DNA of 64,000 nucleotides from Plantactinospora mayteni (GTDB lineage: Bacteria > Actinomycetota > Actinomycetes > Mycobacteriales > Micromonosporaceae), in the NCBI RefSeq assembly GCF_016862935.1, contig NZ_BONX01000023.1, forward strand, positions 310,001 through 374,000, read 5' to 3'. Below the pieces are notes generated by a model. It saw nothing but the letters and a program-made list of their open reading frames with translations. It had not been told where the DNA came from and made no database searches. Of this stretch, positions 8,921 through 18,441 are shown piece by piece. How positions within the stretch are numbered: position 1 is the stretch's first letter; each line of letters starts with the position of its first letter. The position numbers and the translations under genes were made by a program.

Positions 8921-9222
8921 CCGGCACCGCCGGGCCTGTGGCCGACCGGAGTGGGCCCGACCTGCGGGAAGTACGACATGATCAGCGGCACCACCGCATG
9001 TTATGCCCGACACCGCCCCGCCCGCCCGGTCGCCTCCGGGGCGAGCCGGGACGAGCCGCCAGTCGACCTGGACGCCGGGCAGCCGTCGGGCCGGCCGGCG
9101 GCTCGGCGGGGGCGGCTGTCGGCCGGGCCGGCAGGTGGAGCGCCGGGCAGCCGTCAGGTCGGCATCGGCACCTCGGAATCCGGCCTGGCAAATGCGTTGG
9201 ACAGCGGCAGCATCATGGATGC
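8921..9222. other. Divergent intergenic region with a direct repeat
   Basis: 302 bases between the divergent nudC and PcfJ-like genes. A 15-base direct repeat, CGCCGGGCAGCCGTC, occurs at 9073-9087 and 9140-9154, inside a very GC-rich stretch. The patch at 9180-9215 before the GTG is less GC-rich and may contain the plus-strand promoter. No further signals were recognised. Confidence 0.4.
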
Positions 9223-12165
9223 GTGACGTTGCGGCTGTCGGGCGGGGTGGTGCCCGGACCGGAGCGACGGATCTGGGCCCCCGGCCCACGAGGCCGGGCC
9301 GTCGAGCCGGGCGCGGAACTGGTCCCGGGCAGCCCGGTCGTGCTCGGCCCCCGCCCGGCCAGCCCGGAGGCCGCCGAGCAGGCGATCGCGGAACTCGCCC
9401 GGCTGGTCGCCTCCGGTGGTCCGCTGGCCGCCGGAGCCGGCGTCGACCTCGGGTACGGATTTCGCTCTGCCAGGGTCGAGGGTGCCGCCGGTGACCGACG
9501 GGACGCCGTGCTCGCCGCCCTGATGGTGCCGGGGCTGGCCGGACGGCTCGGCGACCGCCGGGCGGTACTCGTCGCGCTGTTCGGCCCGGACGCGACGAAG
9601 CCGCTCGGCGCCGCCGCGCAGGCCGTACTCGACGACGGTCGGTGGCCGGTGCTGCGCTTCGCGGTCGCCGCGAGCGACGTACTCGGGCCGGAACAGCTCG
9701 TCCGGGTGTTGGAGCTGCGGGCGCCGGACGGGATCGACCCGTTCCCGGGCAGGCTGCCGTCAGTGGTGGGCGGGCAGCTCACCCGAGTACTCCGGGAGGT
9801 GCCCCGGCCGCGCCGCCTCGCCCTGCTGACCGACCTGTGGCAGCAGGTCTGCGCCGACGGCGCGACCCGACTGCGGCGGGAGCGGCTGCGCGCCTCGCAG
9901 GGGCGACAGGACCGCACCGCCGACCTGACCGCGCGCTACCGGCGGTACGAGGAGGACGAGCTGACGCTGCGGCTGCGCCGGGAGTTGGGCCCCGAGCCGA
10001 CGGTGCTGCAAGCCGCCCTGTGGCGGCCGTCGGCCGGATACTGGCTGACCAGGGCGGACCGGGTGCTCCGGGACGCGCTGGCGGCGACGGTGCTGGCCCG
10101 GCTCGCGGCCACCGCCGTCGACCGTGGCCTCGACGCCGCCCTGGCCAAGCACCGGCACGAGATCGAGGCGGCCGTCGACGGATGGCCCCGGCCCGAGGCG
10201 TCGCTGTCGGCCCGCCGGACGGCCGGCCTCACTGGGCTGCCGGCCCGCCCCGGCTCGTACCTGCGGGACATCCTCGCCCGCAGCCGGCCCGGCGAGCCGC
10301 TCGACTCCCGGGCGGCGAGCTACCTCCGACAGCGGTTGGCCCGGGCCCGCGACTACGGCCGGATGGTGCTGGACGCCGCCGAAAAACTCGTCGATTCGTT
10401 CTTCCCCGAGGACTCTCTCTCACTGCGGGAGCAGCTCGCCGGTTGGGCCGGCAGGCCGCTGTCCGACTGGCGGGACCGGGTGGGCTACCTGTCGCCGGAC
10501 CGCACGGAGCGCTGGGACCACCAGCCGATCCTGAGCACGGAGCCACCCCTCCCGCCGCTGGCCGAGCGGCTGCGCGCCGCACCGCAGCGCCCGGTGGCCG
10601 AGGTCGAGACGATCGGCGACCTGCTCTGGTACGCCGAACTCGCCGACGCGCTCGCCCAGCTCAACGGCCACCCGCAGGCGGTACTCTCCCCGCACCTGGA
10701 GGGCCCGACCGCCGACACCGATCCGGCGCCGCCGGACGAGCCCCTGGTGCCCCGATCGCAGTCGATCCCGCTCGCCGTGGCCGGCGCCGCGCAGTTGGTG
10801 AACCTCGGTGCCACGGTCCCGCCCCGCTGCTGGAGCTGGCCGGAACTCGTCGCCGGGCTGGTCGACAACGCCGCCATCGCTTCCGCGCTGACCGGTGCCT
10901 TCGCCGTGCCGACCCCGGTCGAGCACTTCGACGGTACGGTGCTGCCCGGCACCGACGCCCGGATCGAACTGGCCCGGACGGCCCGGCAGTTGGCGGACTG
11001 GTCGCACTACATGGGCAACTGCATCGCCAGCCCGCACTACGTCGAGGACGCGACCCCGGGCCGGAGTGCGCTGATCGCCCTCCGCGCACCGGACGGCCGC
11101 ATCCTGGTCAACGCCGAGCTGCGGCCGAGCGCGCGCGGCTGGCGGCTCGAAGAGATCCGGGCCCGGTTCAACGAGGATCCCGATCCGACGCTGCTGCGCC
11201 AGACCGGCAGGTGGCTGCGTGCCCTCGCCCTGCCCGAGCCGGCAATCCCGGAGCCGCGCCGGGCGGCCCCGTACGACGAGACCGGACCCGGCCAGCCAGC
11301 CCGGGCCACCCGGCCCCGACCCGCCGTACGGGTGCTGCGTGACCTCGGCCACCGCCTCGACGAGCTGGCGGCGGCGACGGTCGCCGAGCCGGAAGCCGTA
11401 CGGGCGGCCGAGCTGCTGGCAGTCCTCGCGACCCGGTTGGCCGGCGCACCGGCGACACCGGCGTCCGACCCGCACGACGCACTCACCGCACTGCGCCGCG
11501 CCACCCCCGCCGCCGTCGCCCGGGCCTGCCGGCTCACCCTGGCCGACCCGGCCGGGCCCGGTCTGGTCGCGCTGTGGCAGGCGAGCGGGTACCGCCCACT
11601 GGCCCGTGCGGTGGGCACCCTGCCGCCGTCCCGCCCCGGCACCCCGGCACCGCCCACAGTGGACCGGCTGGCTCCACTACTGGTGGACGCGCCGCTGCCC
11701 GGCTCGCTCCGGCCGCTGGCCCGGGTCGGGCAGGTCGCCGTCGCCCGTACCGCCGACCTGGTCGCGCTGCGGCTGCGCGCCGCCCTGGGTACGCTGCTCC
11801 GGCAGGACGCCGCCGAACTGGCCGAGGCGGTACGGGCTCGGCCGCACCCCGGGCTGCTCCGGAGTGCCGCGCTGGCGGTGACCTCCTGGGGTGGCCTGCC
11901 CACCGGTCGCCCCGACGCCCGACCGTCCACTGCGGACGTCACCGCTGTGGCGCCACGTCGCCGGGTGCGGGTGCCGGGCTTTCCACAGTCGTCGCTCCGG
12001 GACGAGAACTGGCAGTCCGGCTGGCCCGACGCGATCGAGCTGGGTGCCGTACCCGACGGGTTCTGGGACCGGGTCGCCACGCACGGGCTGGTGCTGCCCT
12101 CGTCCTGGCTGGCCGACGGCGGCTGGGTCCCGCTCTGGTCCCGGGCCAACGGCCCGGATCGCTAG
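9223..12165 (+). CDS. Large PcfJ-like protein of unknown function
   Basis: 980 residues, cytosolic, no signal or membrane segment. The only recognisable part is near residues 585-660: DWSHYMGNCIASPHY, then ALIALRAPDGRILVNAELR and RARFNEDP. This resembles the PcfJ-like domain, in which a cysteine-tyrosine strand precedes a G-containing strand and an R-x-N motif. PcfJ proteins are best known from conjugative plasmids; here there is no conjugation gene nearby. The preceding 580 residues and the Arg/Ala/Pro-rich C-terminal 320 residues are unassigned and helical. GTG at 9223 (VTLRLSGG) is chosen because the frame upstream of it (open from 8938) is low-complexity. It could be a chromosomal orphan family; function unknown. 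Confidence 0.6.
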   Translation: MTLRLSGGVVPGPERRIWAPGPRGRAVEPGAELVPGSPVVLGPRPASPEAAEQAIAELARLVASGGPLAAGAGVDLGYGFRSARVEGAAGDRRDAVLAALMVPGLAGRLGDRRAVLVALFGPDATKPLGAAAQAVLDDGRWPVLRFAVAASDVLGPEQLVRVLELRAPDGIDPFPGRLPSVVGGQLTRVLREVPRPRRLALLTDLWQQVCADGATRLRRERLRASQGRQDRTADLTARYRRYEEDELTLRLRRELGPEPTVLQAALWRPSAGYWLTRADRVLRDALAATVLARLAATAVDRGLDAALAKHRHEIEAAVDGWPRPEASLSARRTAGLTGLPARPGSYLRDILARSRPGEPLDSRAASYLRQRLARARDYGRMVLDAAEKLVDSFFPEDSLSLREQLAGWAGRPLSDWRDRVGYLSPDRTERWDHQPILSTEPPLPPLAERLRAAPQRPVAEVETIGDLLWYAELADALAQLNGHPQAVLSPHLEGPTADTDPAPPDEPLVPRSQSIPLAVAGAAQLVNLGATVPPRCWSWPELVAGLVDNAAIASALTGAFAVPTPVEHFDGTVLPGTDARIELARTARQLADWSHYMGNCIASPHYVEDATPGRSALIALRAPDGRILVNAELRPSARGWRLEEIRARFNEDPDPTLLRQTGRWLRALALPEPAIPEPRRAAPYDETGPGQPARATRPRPAVRVLRDLGHRLDELAAATVAEPEAVRAAELLAVLATRLAGAPATPASDPHDALTALRRATPAAVARACRLTLADPAGPGLVALWQASGYRPLARAVGTLPPSRPGTPAPPTVDRLAPLLVDAPLPGSLRPLARVGQVAVARTADLVALRLRAALGTLLRQDAAELAEAVRARPHPGLLRSAALAVTSWGGLPTGRPDARPSTADVTAVAPRRRVRVPGFPQSSLRDENWQSGWPDAIELGAVPDGFWDRVATHGLVLPSSWLADGGWVPLWSRANGPDR

Positions 12166-12189
12166 TCGGCCTCGCTGCCGTCGCCAGCG

Positions 12190-12636
12190 CTAGCGGCGGC
12201 GGCGCGGGCGACGGTGCCGGCGGGCGGGCACGACCAGGGACGACCCCGACCGCGTCACATCGACCCGGGTGAGCACCGGGCGCCCGAGCCGGACCGACAG
12301 GCAACCGCGCTGGTATCCGGTCAGGTCGTTGACGAACACCACCGCGTCGACGTCGTCGGTCTCACACGCCTCGGCGACCTGCGCCAGCTTTCCGGCCCGG
12401 ATCAGGAACCGACGGGACAGTGGCGCCGTCAGCAGCCGTACCCCGCCGTCGGAGACTCCCCGGCGCTGGACGAAGCGCCCACAGACCCGGACGCCGAGCA
12501 CGCCGAGCCGGGCTTCGAGGGCGTCGAACTGGTCCTGGTGGTCGCGGACCTTGGCCGAGAAGAGCCCCACGAGAAGGGCGGTACGGATCGGAGCCACGTC
12601 GTCAGGATCGCAGCCCCGATCCGTCGACCGGTACAC
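12190..12636 (-). CDS. Stand-alone HflX N-terminal-domain-like protein
   Basis: 148 residues. The central part resembles the N-terminal nucleotide-binding-like domain of the ribosome-splitting GTPase HflX: TALLVGLFSA at the start, a glycine-rich middle, FVQRRGVSDGG, then a segment DAVVFVNDLTGYQRGCLSVR that parallels the HflX stretch before its GTPase domain. No G domain follows; the protein ends in an Arg-rich tail (RRHRRPRRRR). It starts four bases after the carbonic anhydrase stop and is probably co-transcribed with it. A GTG at 12597 is an alternative start. The Arg-rich tail suggests RNA or ribosome contact, but that is inference. Confidence 0.55.
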   Translation of the reverse strand: MYRSTDRGCDPDDVAPIRTALLVGLFSAKVRDHQDQFDALEARLGVLGVRVCGRFVQRRGVSDGGVRLLTAPLSRRFLIRAGKLAQVAEACETDDVDAVVFVNDLTGYQRGCLSVRLGRPVLTRVDVTRSGSSLVVPARRHRRPRRRR

Positions 12637-12639
12637 GTT

Positions 12640-13356
12640 TTAGTCGACCAGCGTGACCCGGCCGTTGTCCAGGTCGTAGCGGGCGCCGACGATCGCCAGC
12701 TCACCGGCGTGCACCTTCTCGGCGATGATTTCGCTGGCCTCGGCGAGGTGCCGCGCCTGGGCCAGTACGTTGGCCCGGACCGCCGCCTCCACCACGTCAC
12801 CGGGGGTACCGAGCAGCGGCTCCACCACCGGGCGCAGCGCCTCGACGATGGCGTTGATCGCGCCGGGGGCGTGTCCGCCGCTCTCGATCGTCTCCACGGC
12901 GGCGGAGACCGCACCGCAGCGCTCGTGGCCGAGGACCACCAGCACCGGCGGGGCGAAGTGCTCCACGGCGTACTCGATGCTGCCCAGCATGATGGTGTCG
13001 ACGATGTTGCCGGCGACCCGGTTGTCGAACAGGTCACCGAGGCCCTGGTCGAAGAGCACCTCCGGAGGTACCCGCGAGTCGGCGCAGCCGACGACGATCG
13101 CGAACGGGTCCTGCCCGGCGGCGAGGTCGTGGATGTACCGGGGAGACTGGTGCGGATGCCGGCCCCGGCCCTGGACGAAGCGCCGGTTGCCGTCGAGCAG
13201 GCGGGCGAGTGCTGCCCGCGGATTGTCGGCGGGTGCGTCGCCGGACGGCTGCGCGGCGGCCGGGCCGGCGAGGCCGACGGCACCGACGGCGGTCAGTCCA
13301 CCGGCGGCCAGGAGCGAGCGTCGGGAGATGGTCGACTGTCGTTGAATGTTCTTCAC
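12640..13356 (-). CDS. Tat-exported beta-carbonic anhydrase
   Basis: 238 residues. Interconverts CO2 and bicarbonate outside the membrane. The N-terminus (MKNIQRQSTISRRSLLAAGG) is a twin-arginine signal with a hydrophobic stretch ending in AGPAAAQ. The mature part has the beta-class zinc site: GCADSR near residue 91 and GHERCGA near 143, giving Cys-Asp-Arg and His-Cys. The GTG at 13356 places the twin arginines at the normal distance from the start. A start further upstream would push the signal inward and is rejected. It lies downstream of a SulP-carbonic anhydrase fusion on the same strand and upstream of the HflX-N-like gene. Confidence 0.9.
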   Translation of the reverse strand: MKNIQRQSTISRRSLLAAGGLTAVGAVGLAGPAAAQPSGDAPADNPRAALARLLDGNRRFVQGRGRHPHQSPRYIHDLAAGQDPFAIVVGCADSRVPPEVLFDQGLGDLFDNRVAGNIVDTIMLGSIEYAVEHFAPPVLVVLGHERCGAVSAAVETIESGGHAPGAINAIVEALRPVVEPLLGTPGDVVEAAVRANVLAQARHLAEASEIIAEKVHAGELAIVGARYDLDNGRVTLVD

Positions 13357-13563
13357 AAATCGTGAAGGTACGCCGCGCGGGAATGAACCTGAATGACGGC
13401 TGGGAGTTGCCTGCGCCACTATCCGGCACACTCCACGGTGCCCGGTGAACGGTCGGACGGGAACTCCTTGCCGTGTCGTGGCCGAAGGGTTACATTGCCG
13501 CGCCTCCAGCCTGGAGGGAGCGTCGATCCGGTCCTTCCGACGGACCTCCGAACTACGTCCGAA

Positions 13564-15957
13564 CTACGGGCGTACGAATCCGGCGCCGGTGATTTCCAGT
13601 TCCTGGTCCGGTGGGGAGGTGAACCGCTGACGCCGCTCGTCGAGGACCAGCAGCAGGCCGGTCTGGATGTCGAAGAACATGCCCTGCACCGACACCTTCG
13701 CCGCGTCGACGTCCCGGGCGGCGAGGAACTCCCGGAGTACCCCGACCTGCCGGGCGACGTTGACCATCGCCAACTGGTCGACCTCGGTACGACCGTCCCC
13801 GGCAGCGGCCAGCCCGACCGGGTGCCCGGCCCGCCACGTATCCAGGCTCGGCCGTCCCCAGCGCAGCCACCGGCCGACGTGGCTCTCCTCCTCGCCGCGC
13901 CCGCCGAGCAGCCCCTGCATCGCCCCGCATCCGGAGTGCCCGCAGACCAGCAGCGCGGGCACACAGAGCACCTCGACGGCGTACGAGAGGGCAGCCGCGA
14001 CCGAGGACTCCGCGACATGGTCGGTGGGGATGAGGTTGCCGATGTTGCGCACCGTGAAGAGGTCACCCGGCCCGCTGCTGGTGATCACGTTCGGCACGAT
14101 CCGCGCATCGGCACAGGTCAGGAAGAAGCTGTACGGCTCGTGCCGGCCATCGAGTCCGGTGAGGAACGGCCGCAGCCGGGCGGCCGAGCGGCGATGGTAT
14201 TCGCGTACCCCGACGTGCAGTGGTCGGAGCGCGGCATGCACCGCCTCGGACTGGTCGGCGCGGTTCGGGTCACCGGCCCCGTCGGGGTGCCCCGGGTGCC
14301 GGGCCTGCCAACTCGACCACGGCGAGAACCAGCGCGGCGGCACCAGGGCGTGGATCCGCCGGGGCGGCCGGGGATGATCGCCGCGCAGCGCCGCCGGGCC
14401 GACCTCGTCGAGGTGTACCCGCCCGCCGGTGGTCTCGTGCTGGCGTACCCACCCGTCGAGGTGGTCGAAGGCCGCGTGGTCCAGGAAGTCGGTGACGAGT
14501 TCCAGGTCGACGGTGCTGCCCGGCGGCACCCGCCCGAGGACGACGGAGAGCCGTGGGACGGCGAGAAAGCTGAGCGTTCCCTCGACGTGTACGGACCAGT
14601 GCTCGCGGCCCGTCGGACCGGCGCGTACCCGCTCGGCGTGCACCTTGGCCCAGACCACCCGGCGGAGGATCAGCACGACCGCCAGGACGAGCCCGATCAG
14701 TACCCCCTCCAGCAGGTTGAAGACCACCACGCCGAGGGCGGTGACGACGTAGACGGTCAGTTCGCGGTGCCGGCGTACCCGCCGGATGTCGGAGATCTTC
14801 ACCAGTTGCAGGCCCACCACGACGAGGAGCCCGGCCAGCGCGGCCATCGGGATCCGCTCGACGAGTACGACCAGCAGGACCGCGAAGAGCAGTACCCACA
14901 CCCCGTGCAGCACGGCGGAGCCCCGGGTCCGGGCCCCCGCGTTGACGTTGGTGGAGCTGCGCACGATGACGCCGGTGACGGGCAGCCCGCCGAGCAGCCC
15001 GGAGACGCTGTTCGCCACTCCCTGGCCGATCATCTCCCGGTCCAGGTTGCTCGGCCTGCTCGGGCCGTACCCATGGGGTCCGGGTTGACCGGGTGGCCCA
15101 CCCTGGCCGGGCACGTCCGGGCTGGCCCGGTCGGCGGCCAGCCGGTCGACGGCGGTGGCCGAGAGCAGGCTCTCGACGCTGGCGATCACGGCCACGGTCA
15201 GTACCGCTGCGGCGACCGCCAACCAGTCCCGGTCGGGCAGCACCGGCAGGTGTACGGCGGCCAGCAGTGATCCCGGCATCTCCACCCGGGCCAGGTCGAC
15301 GTCGTTCCAGACCACGGCGGCGAGGGTGGCCAGGGTGACGGCGACGAGCGGGCCGGGTATCCGGCGGACCGGTCTCGGTAGCCGGGGCCAGAGGACCAGC
15401 AGCCCGATCACGGTGAGTCCGATCAGCGCGGCGTGGTCGTGCCGGGTCGCCAGTTGGGCGGGCAGGTCGAGAAGATTGCGCATCGGTGTGCTGCCGGGTT
15501 CGCCACCGAGCAGCACGTGCAGTTGCCCGAGCACGATCGTGACCCCGATCCCGGCGAGCATCCCGTGCACGATCGCGGGCGAGAGGGCGAGCGCGGTACG
15601 GGCGATCCGGCACAACCCGAAGCCGACCTGCAACAGCCCGGCCGCGACGGTGATCGCACAGGTGGCCGCCCAGCCGTACCGGCTCACCAACTCGGCGACG
15701 ACCACGGTCAGCCCGGCCGCCGGGCCGGTGACCTGGAGCGGTGACCCGCCGAGCAGGCCGGCGACGACCCCGCCGACCACGGCCGCGATCAGTCCGGCGG
15801 CCACCGGGGCGTTGGAGGCGGCGGCGATGCCCAGCGACAGCGGGACCGCGACCAGGAAGACGACGAGCGAGGCCGGTAGGTCGTAGCGCAGGCTTCCGTG
15901 TATCCAGGAGCGGAGTCGGGTCGGTGTGCCGGCCAGGCCGATCGAGGTGGGCGACAT
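13564..15957 (-). CDS. SulP anion transporter fused to beta-carbonic anhydrase
   Basis: 797 residues, inner membrane. Residues 1-440 are a SulP/SLC26 permease with about ten to twelve hydrophobic segments, starting SLRYDLPASLVVFLVAVPLS. A STAS-like domain follows (about 455-540). From residue 590 comes a complete beta-carbonic anhydrase with TCADAR near 617 and GHSGCGA near 676. Fusion of this kind is known in actinobacteria and points to bicarbonate as the transported ion. A Gly/Pro-rich loop (SPDVPGQGGPPGQPGPHG) sits in the middle of the permease, before an NxDREMIGQG helix, and looks like a lineage insertion. ATG with a strong GGAGGAG site. Confidence 0.92.
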   Translation of the reverse strand: MSPTSIGLAGTPTRLRSWIHGSLRYDLPASLVVFLVAVPLSLGIAAASNAPVAAGLIAAVVGGVVAGLLGGSPLQVTGPAAGLTVVVAELVSRYGWAATCAITVAAGLLQVGFGLCRIARTALALSPAIVHGMLAGIGVTIVLGQLHVLLGGEPGSTPMRNLLDLPAQLATRHDHAALIGLTVIGLLVLWPRLPRPVRRIPGPLVAVTLATLAAVVWNDVDLARVEMPGSLLAAVHLPVLPDRDWLAVAAAVLTVAVIASVESLLSATAVDRLAADRASPDVPGQGGPPGQPGPHGYGPSRPSNLDREMIGQGVANSVSGLLGGLPVTGVIVRSSTNVNAGARTRGSAVLHGVWVLLFAVLLVVLVERIPMAALAGLLVVVGLQLVKISDIRRVRRHRELTVYVVTALGVVVFNLLEGVLIGLVLAVVLILRRVVWAKVHAERVRAGPTGREHWSVHVEGTLSFLAVPRLSVVLGRVPPGSTVDLELVTDFLDHAAFDHLDGWVRQHETTGGRVHLDEVGPAALRGDHPRPPRRIHALVPPRWFSPWSSWQARHPGHPDGAGDPNRADQSEAVHAALRPLHVGVREYHRRSAARLRPFLTGLDGRHEPYSFFLTCADARIVPNVITSSGPGDLFTVRNIGNLIPTDHVAESSVAAALSYAVEVLCVPALLVCGHSGCGAMQGLLGGRGEEESHVGRWLRWGRPSLDTWRAGHPVGLAAAGDGRTEVDQLAMVNVARQVGVLREFLAARDVDAAKVSVQGMFFDIQTGLLLVLDERRQRFTSPPDQELEITGAGFVRP

Positions 15958-16170
15958 GGTGTCTCCTCCGGCTCCGCCGGCCGCGATGACGGCAGAGGGA
16001 TTGGTTGCCGGGCCGGCTCGCGTCCGATTCCGGGTGCGCTGGTCGGGCTGTGGAGGGGGAACGTCGCTGTCCGTCAGAATTGTAGCGCTAGGTCATTGGA
16101 ATTCCCTATAGTGACGATTTATCACTTTTACTCGGCAAGGACTTTGCCTGAAGACGAACAGGGTGAACCG

Positions 16171-18441
16171 CTATTCGATCAGATGTGGCTGCACCAACCG
16201 ACTAGTGAGGAATGGGCTGGGCGTGCCATGCCAGGTGACAGCCAGCTCGTCTCGGGCTCGGGTGGCTGCGACGAAGAGCAAGGAACGGTCCCGCTGCCGT
16301 TCCCTCTGGTAGCGCCGGGGATCGGTTTCACGGTGGCGTCCGATCACCTGCCGGGGAACAAGTCCGTCGCTGGCGCCGGCGATGATGACTCGCTGGTATT
16401 CGAGCCCCTTGAACCGATGCATGGTGCCAACATGCACACCGTCCGGACGCTTCGGCCCGTCCGGACCGATCTCGACTGCCGGGATGCCGTCGGCTTCCAG
16501 CCGGTCCGCGACCTCCGCCGCCAACTCCCGCGTTGGTACGGCAACGGCCACCGAACCGTTTGCCGGCCTTCCCCAGGCCGTCAACTGAGCAATGATCAGC
16601 TCACGTTCCTGGTGCCAGGATGCCGCGCTCTGGAAGGTCGGCAAGCCACCACGCAGCAGTGACCGGTAGCCGGCGAGATCCTCCGCACCGCCGTCGAGGT
16701 CGTCATACGTCTCGCCGCTCATAATCTCCAAGGCTGCGGCGAGGATCTGGCGGGTAGTCCGATAACTCAGGGTCAACCGGGCGGACCGGCCCCGGATGTT
16801 GATGCCCAGGCTGCTCAATGTCACATGGTTGTCGTAGATCCGCTGGTGCGTGTCACCCGTCAGGAACAGATCATCCGGGCCGGCGGCAACCATCGCACGC
16901 AGCATCTTCCAGTGCGCGGCGCTAAGGTCCTGCGCCTCGTCCACGACGATGTGCCGGTATCGGTGCCGCAGGAAGCCGCCCGAGTCCTCCGGCGGCAGGC
17001 CCGCACTGCGCTCGGCCCGGTCCATCTCCAACCGGGCCGCCCGTTCAGCCACCTGCCGCCAGGTCCATCTGCCCTGGTCGTCGAGCCACTTGGTGAATCG
17101 CTCGGTGAGCCGCCAGATCTGGTCACGTTCGGCCCGGCTGAGCGAGCGACCTCGACCAGGACGCCGCGCGTTGAAGTAGTCGGTCCGGGAGCCGAGCACC
17201 TGGCCGAGGATCACCTGGGTCCACTCGGCGGCCAGGAACTCCGCGTGCCAACCGGATTCCCCAGTTTCCAGCAGGTACTGCTGCCAGAGATCGGGAACCG
17301 CGTTGTCGTCGACGATCCGCTTGTCCGTTCCCGCCTTCGCCTCGGCGACGACCCGGCTGGCCAGCCGGTCGATGTTCACGATGTCCACCCGAGACACCAG
17401 ATCCTGCCCGCCGAGGGCGATCAGTCGCGTCCGTAGGTCCGCCGCGAGATTTCGATTGAAGGTGGTCAGCAGGACTGGCTTGTCCACCCCAGGCGGTAGC
17501 TTCCGGACCAGGTAGGCGACCCGGTGCAACGCCACGATCGTCTTGCCGGTCCCCGGACCACCACCCACCCGCGTGGGCCCCTTGTACCGCTTCTCGACCA
17601 GTCGGCGTTGGGTCGGATGAAGGAAGATCTGCCAGCGGTCGAACGACTCGGCGAGCATCGCCTGCAACGCCTCGTCGTCGGACGAGACCTGCGTGGCCGG
17701 CCGCTCCACCGCCCGCCGGTAGTCGTCGGGGTCGACCACCTCCTCCGCCCGTACCGGCTCGGTGATGTGGGTGCGCACGTGGTCGTACGACCTGCCGTCG
17801 TACAGCGACAGCAACACGTCGGTGGTGAGCTGGGGAGCCCGCTCGGCCAACTCCAGCAGCCCGGTCTCGCTCGTCAGGTCGCGGATCTGCGGCAGTAGCG
17901 GTTCGGCGACTCCCAGCTCGACCAGTTGCGTGTCCGTGAATCTCTCGAACAGCGGTGCCGCCACCGCCGCCGAGTCGCCGGGTTCACCGTCATACGAGGC
18001 TTCGCCCTCCCGGCCGGGGGCGGGCAGGTCGACCGCCGGAGCGACCTCCGGCACGGCCACCGACGAGTCCGGCGAGACCACCCGACCGACGATGCTGTCC
18101 CCCACCGGCTCCAGGTTGATCACCTCGATGCCGCCGGTCACCCGGTTGATCCGGTACGAGTACCGGTCCAGGTTCTCGTAGACGTCCTTGCGGTGCCGGA
18201 TCGCGACGAGCAGGTAGTCCTGCTCGGCGATGTGCAGCAGTAGTGCCCGGTGGTCCTGGTTAATCCGCGCGGACCAGAGCCGGGAACTGCCGGAAAGCTG
18301 CTTCAGCCGCAGTCCCGGATTGCTCGGGTTGTGCCGGAACTTGTGCATGAACTCGTAGACGGCTCCGATCTCCGCCCGGGAGAGCTTCATGACCTCCTTG
18401 TCGGCCCGGTCCAGCATCCGCAACGTCGCGGCCTTGGCCAT
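16171..18441 (-). CDS. UvrD-like superfamily 1 helicase with RelE/ParE-like N-terminal domain
   Basis: 756 residues. The first 95 residues resemble a RelE/ParE toxin fold: AEIGAVYEFMHKFRHNPSNP, GLRLKQL, LWSARINQDHRALLLH, then IRHRKDVYENL. After an acidic linker comes an SF1 helicase: Walker A GGPGTGKT near residue 294, Walker B VVDEAQDL near 504, LSYRTT, GTMHRFKGLEYQ near 674 and AATRARDEL near 727. Its ATG overlaps the stop of the giant helicase upstream (TGATG), so the two are translationally coupled and probably act together. The frame is open as far as 19302 but that part lies inside the upstream gene in another frame and is rejected. Defence role inferred from context. Confidence 0.85.
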   Translation of the reverse strand: MAKAATLRMLDRADKEVMKLSRAEIGAVYEFMHKFRHNPSNPGLRLKQLSGSSRLWSARINQDHRALLLHIAEQDYLLVAIRHRKDVYENLDRYSYRINRVTGGIEVINLEPVGDSIVGRVVSPDSSVAVPEVAPAVDLPAPGREGEASYDGEPGDSAAVAAPLFERFTDTQLVELGVAEPLLPQIRDLTSETGLLELAERAPQLTTDVLLSLYDGRSYDHVRTHITEPVRAEEVVDPDDYRRAVERPATQVSSDDEALQAMLAESFDRWQIFLHPTQRRLVEKRYKGPTRVGGGPGTGKTIVALHRVAYLVRKLPPGVDKPVLLTTFNRNLAADLRTRLIALGGQDLVSRVDIVNIDRLASRVVAEAKAGTDKRIVDDNAVPDLWQQYLLETGESGWHAEFLAAEWTQVILGQVLGSRTDYFNARRPGRGRSLSRAERDQIWRLTERFTKWLDDQGRWTWRQVAERAARLEMDRAERSAGLPPEDSGGFLRHRYRHIVVDEAQDLSAAHWKMLRAMVAAGPDDLFLTGDTHQRIYDNHVTLSSLGINIRGRSARLTLSYRTTRQILAAALEIMSGETYDDLDGGAEDLAGYRSLLRGGLPTFQSAASWHQERELIIAQLTAWGRPANGSVAVAVPTRELAAEVADRLEADGIPAVEIGPDGPKRPDGVHVGTMHRFKGLEYQRVIIAGASDGLVPRQVIGRHRETDPRRYQRERQRDRSLLFVAATRARDELAVTWHGTPSPFLTSRLVQPHLIE

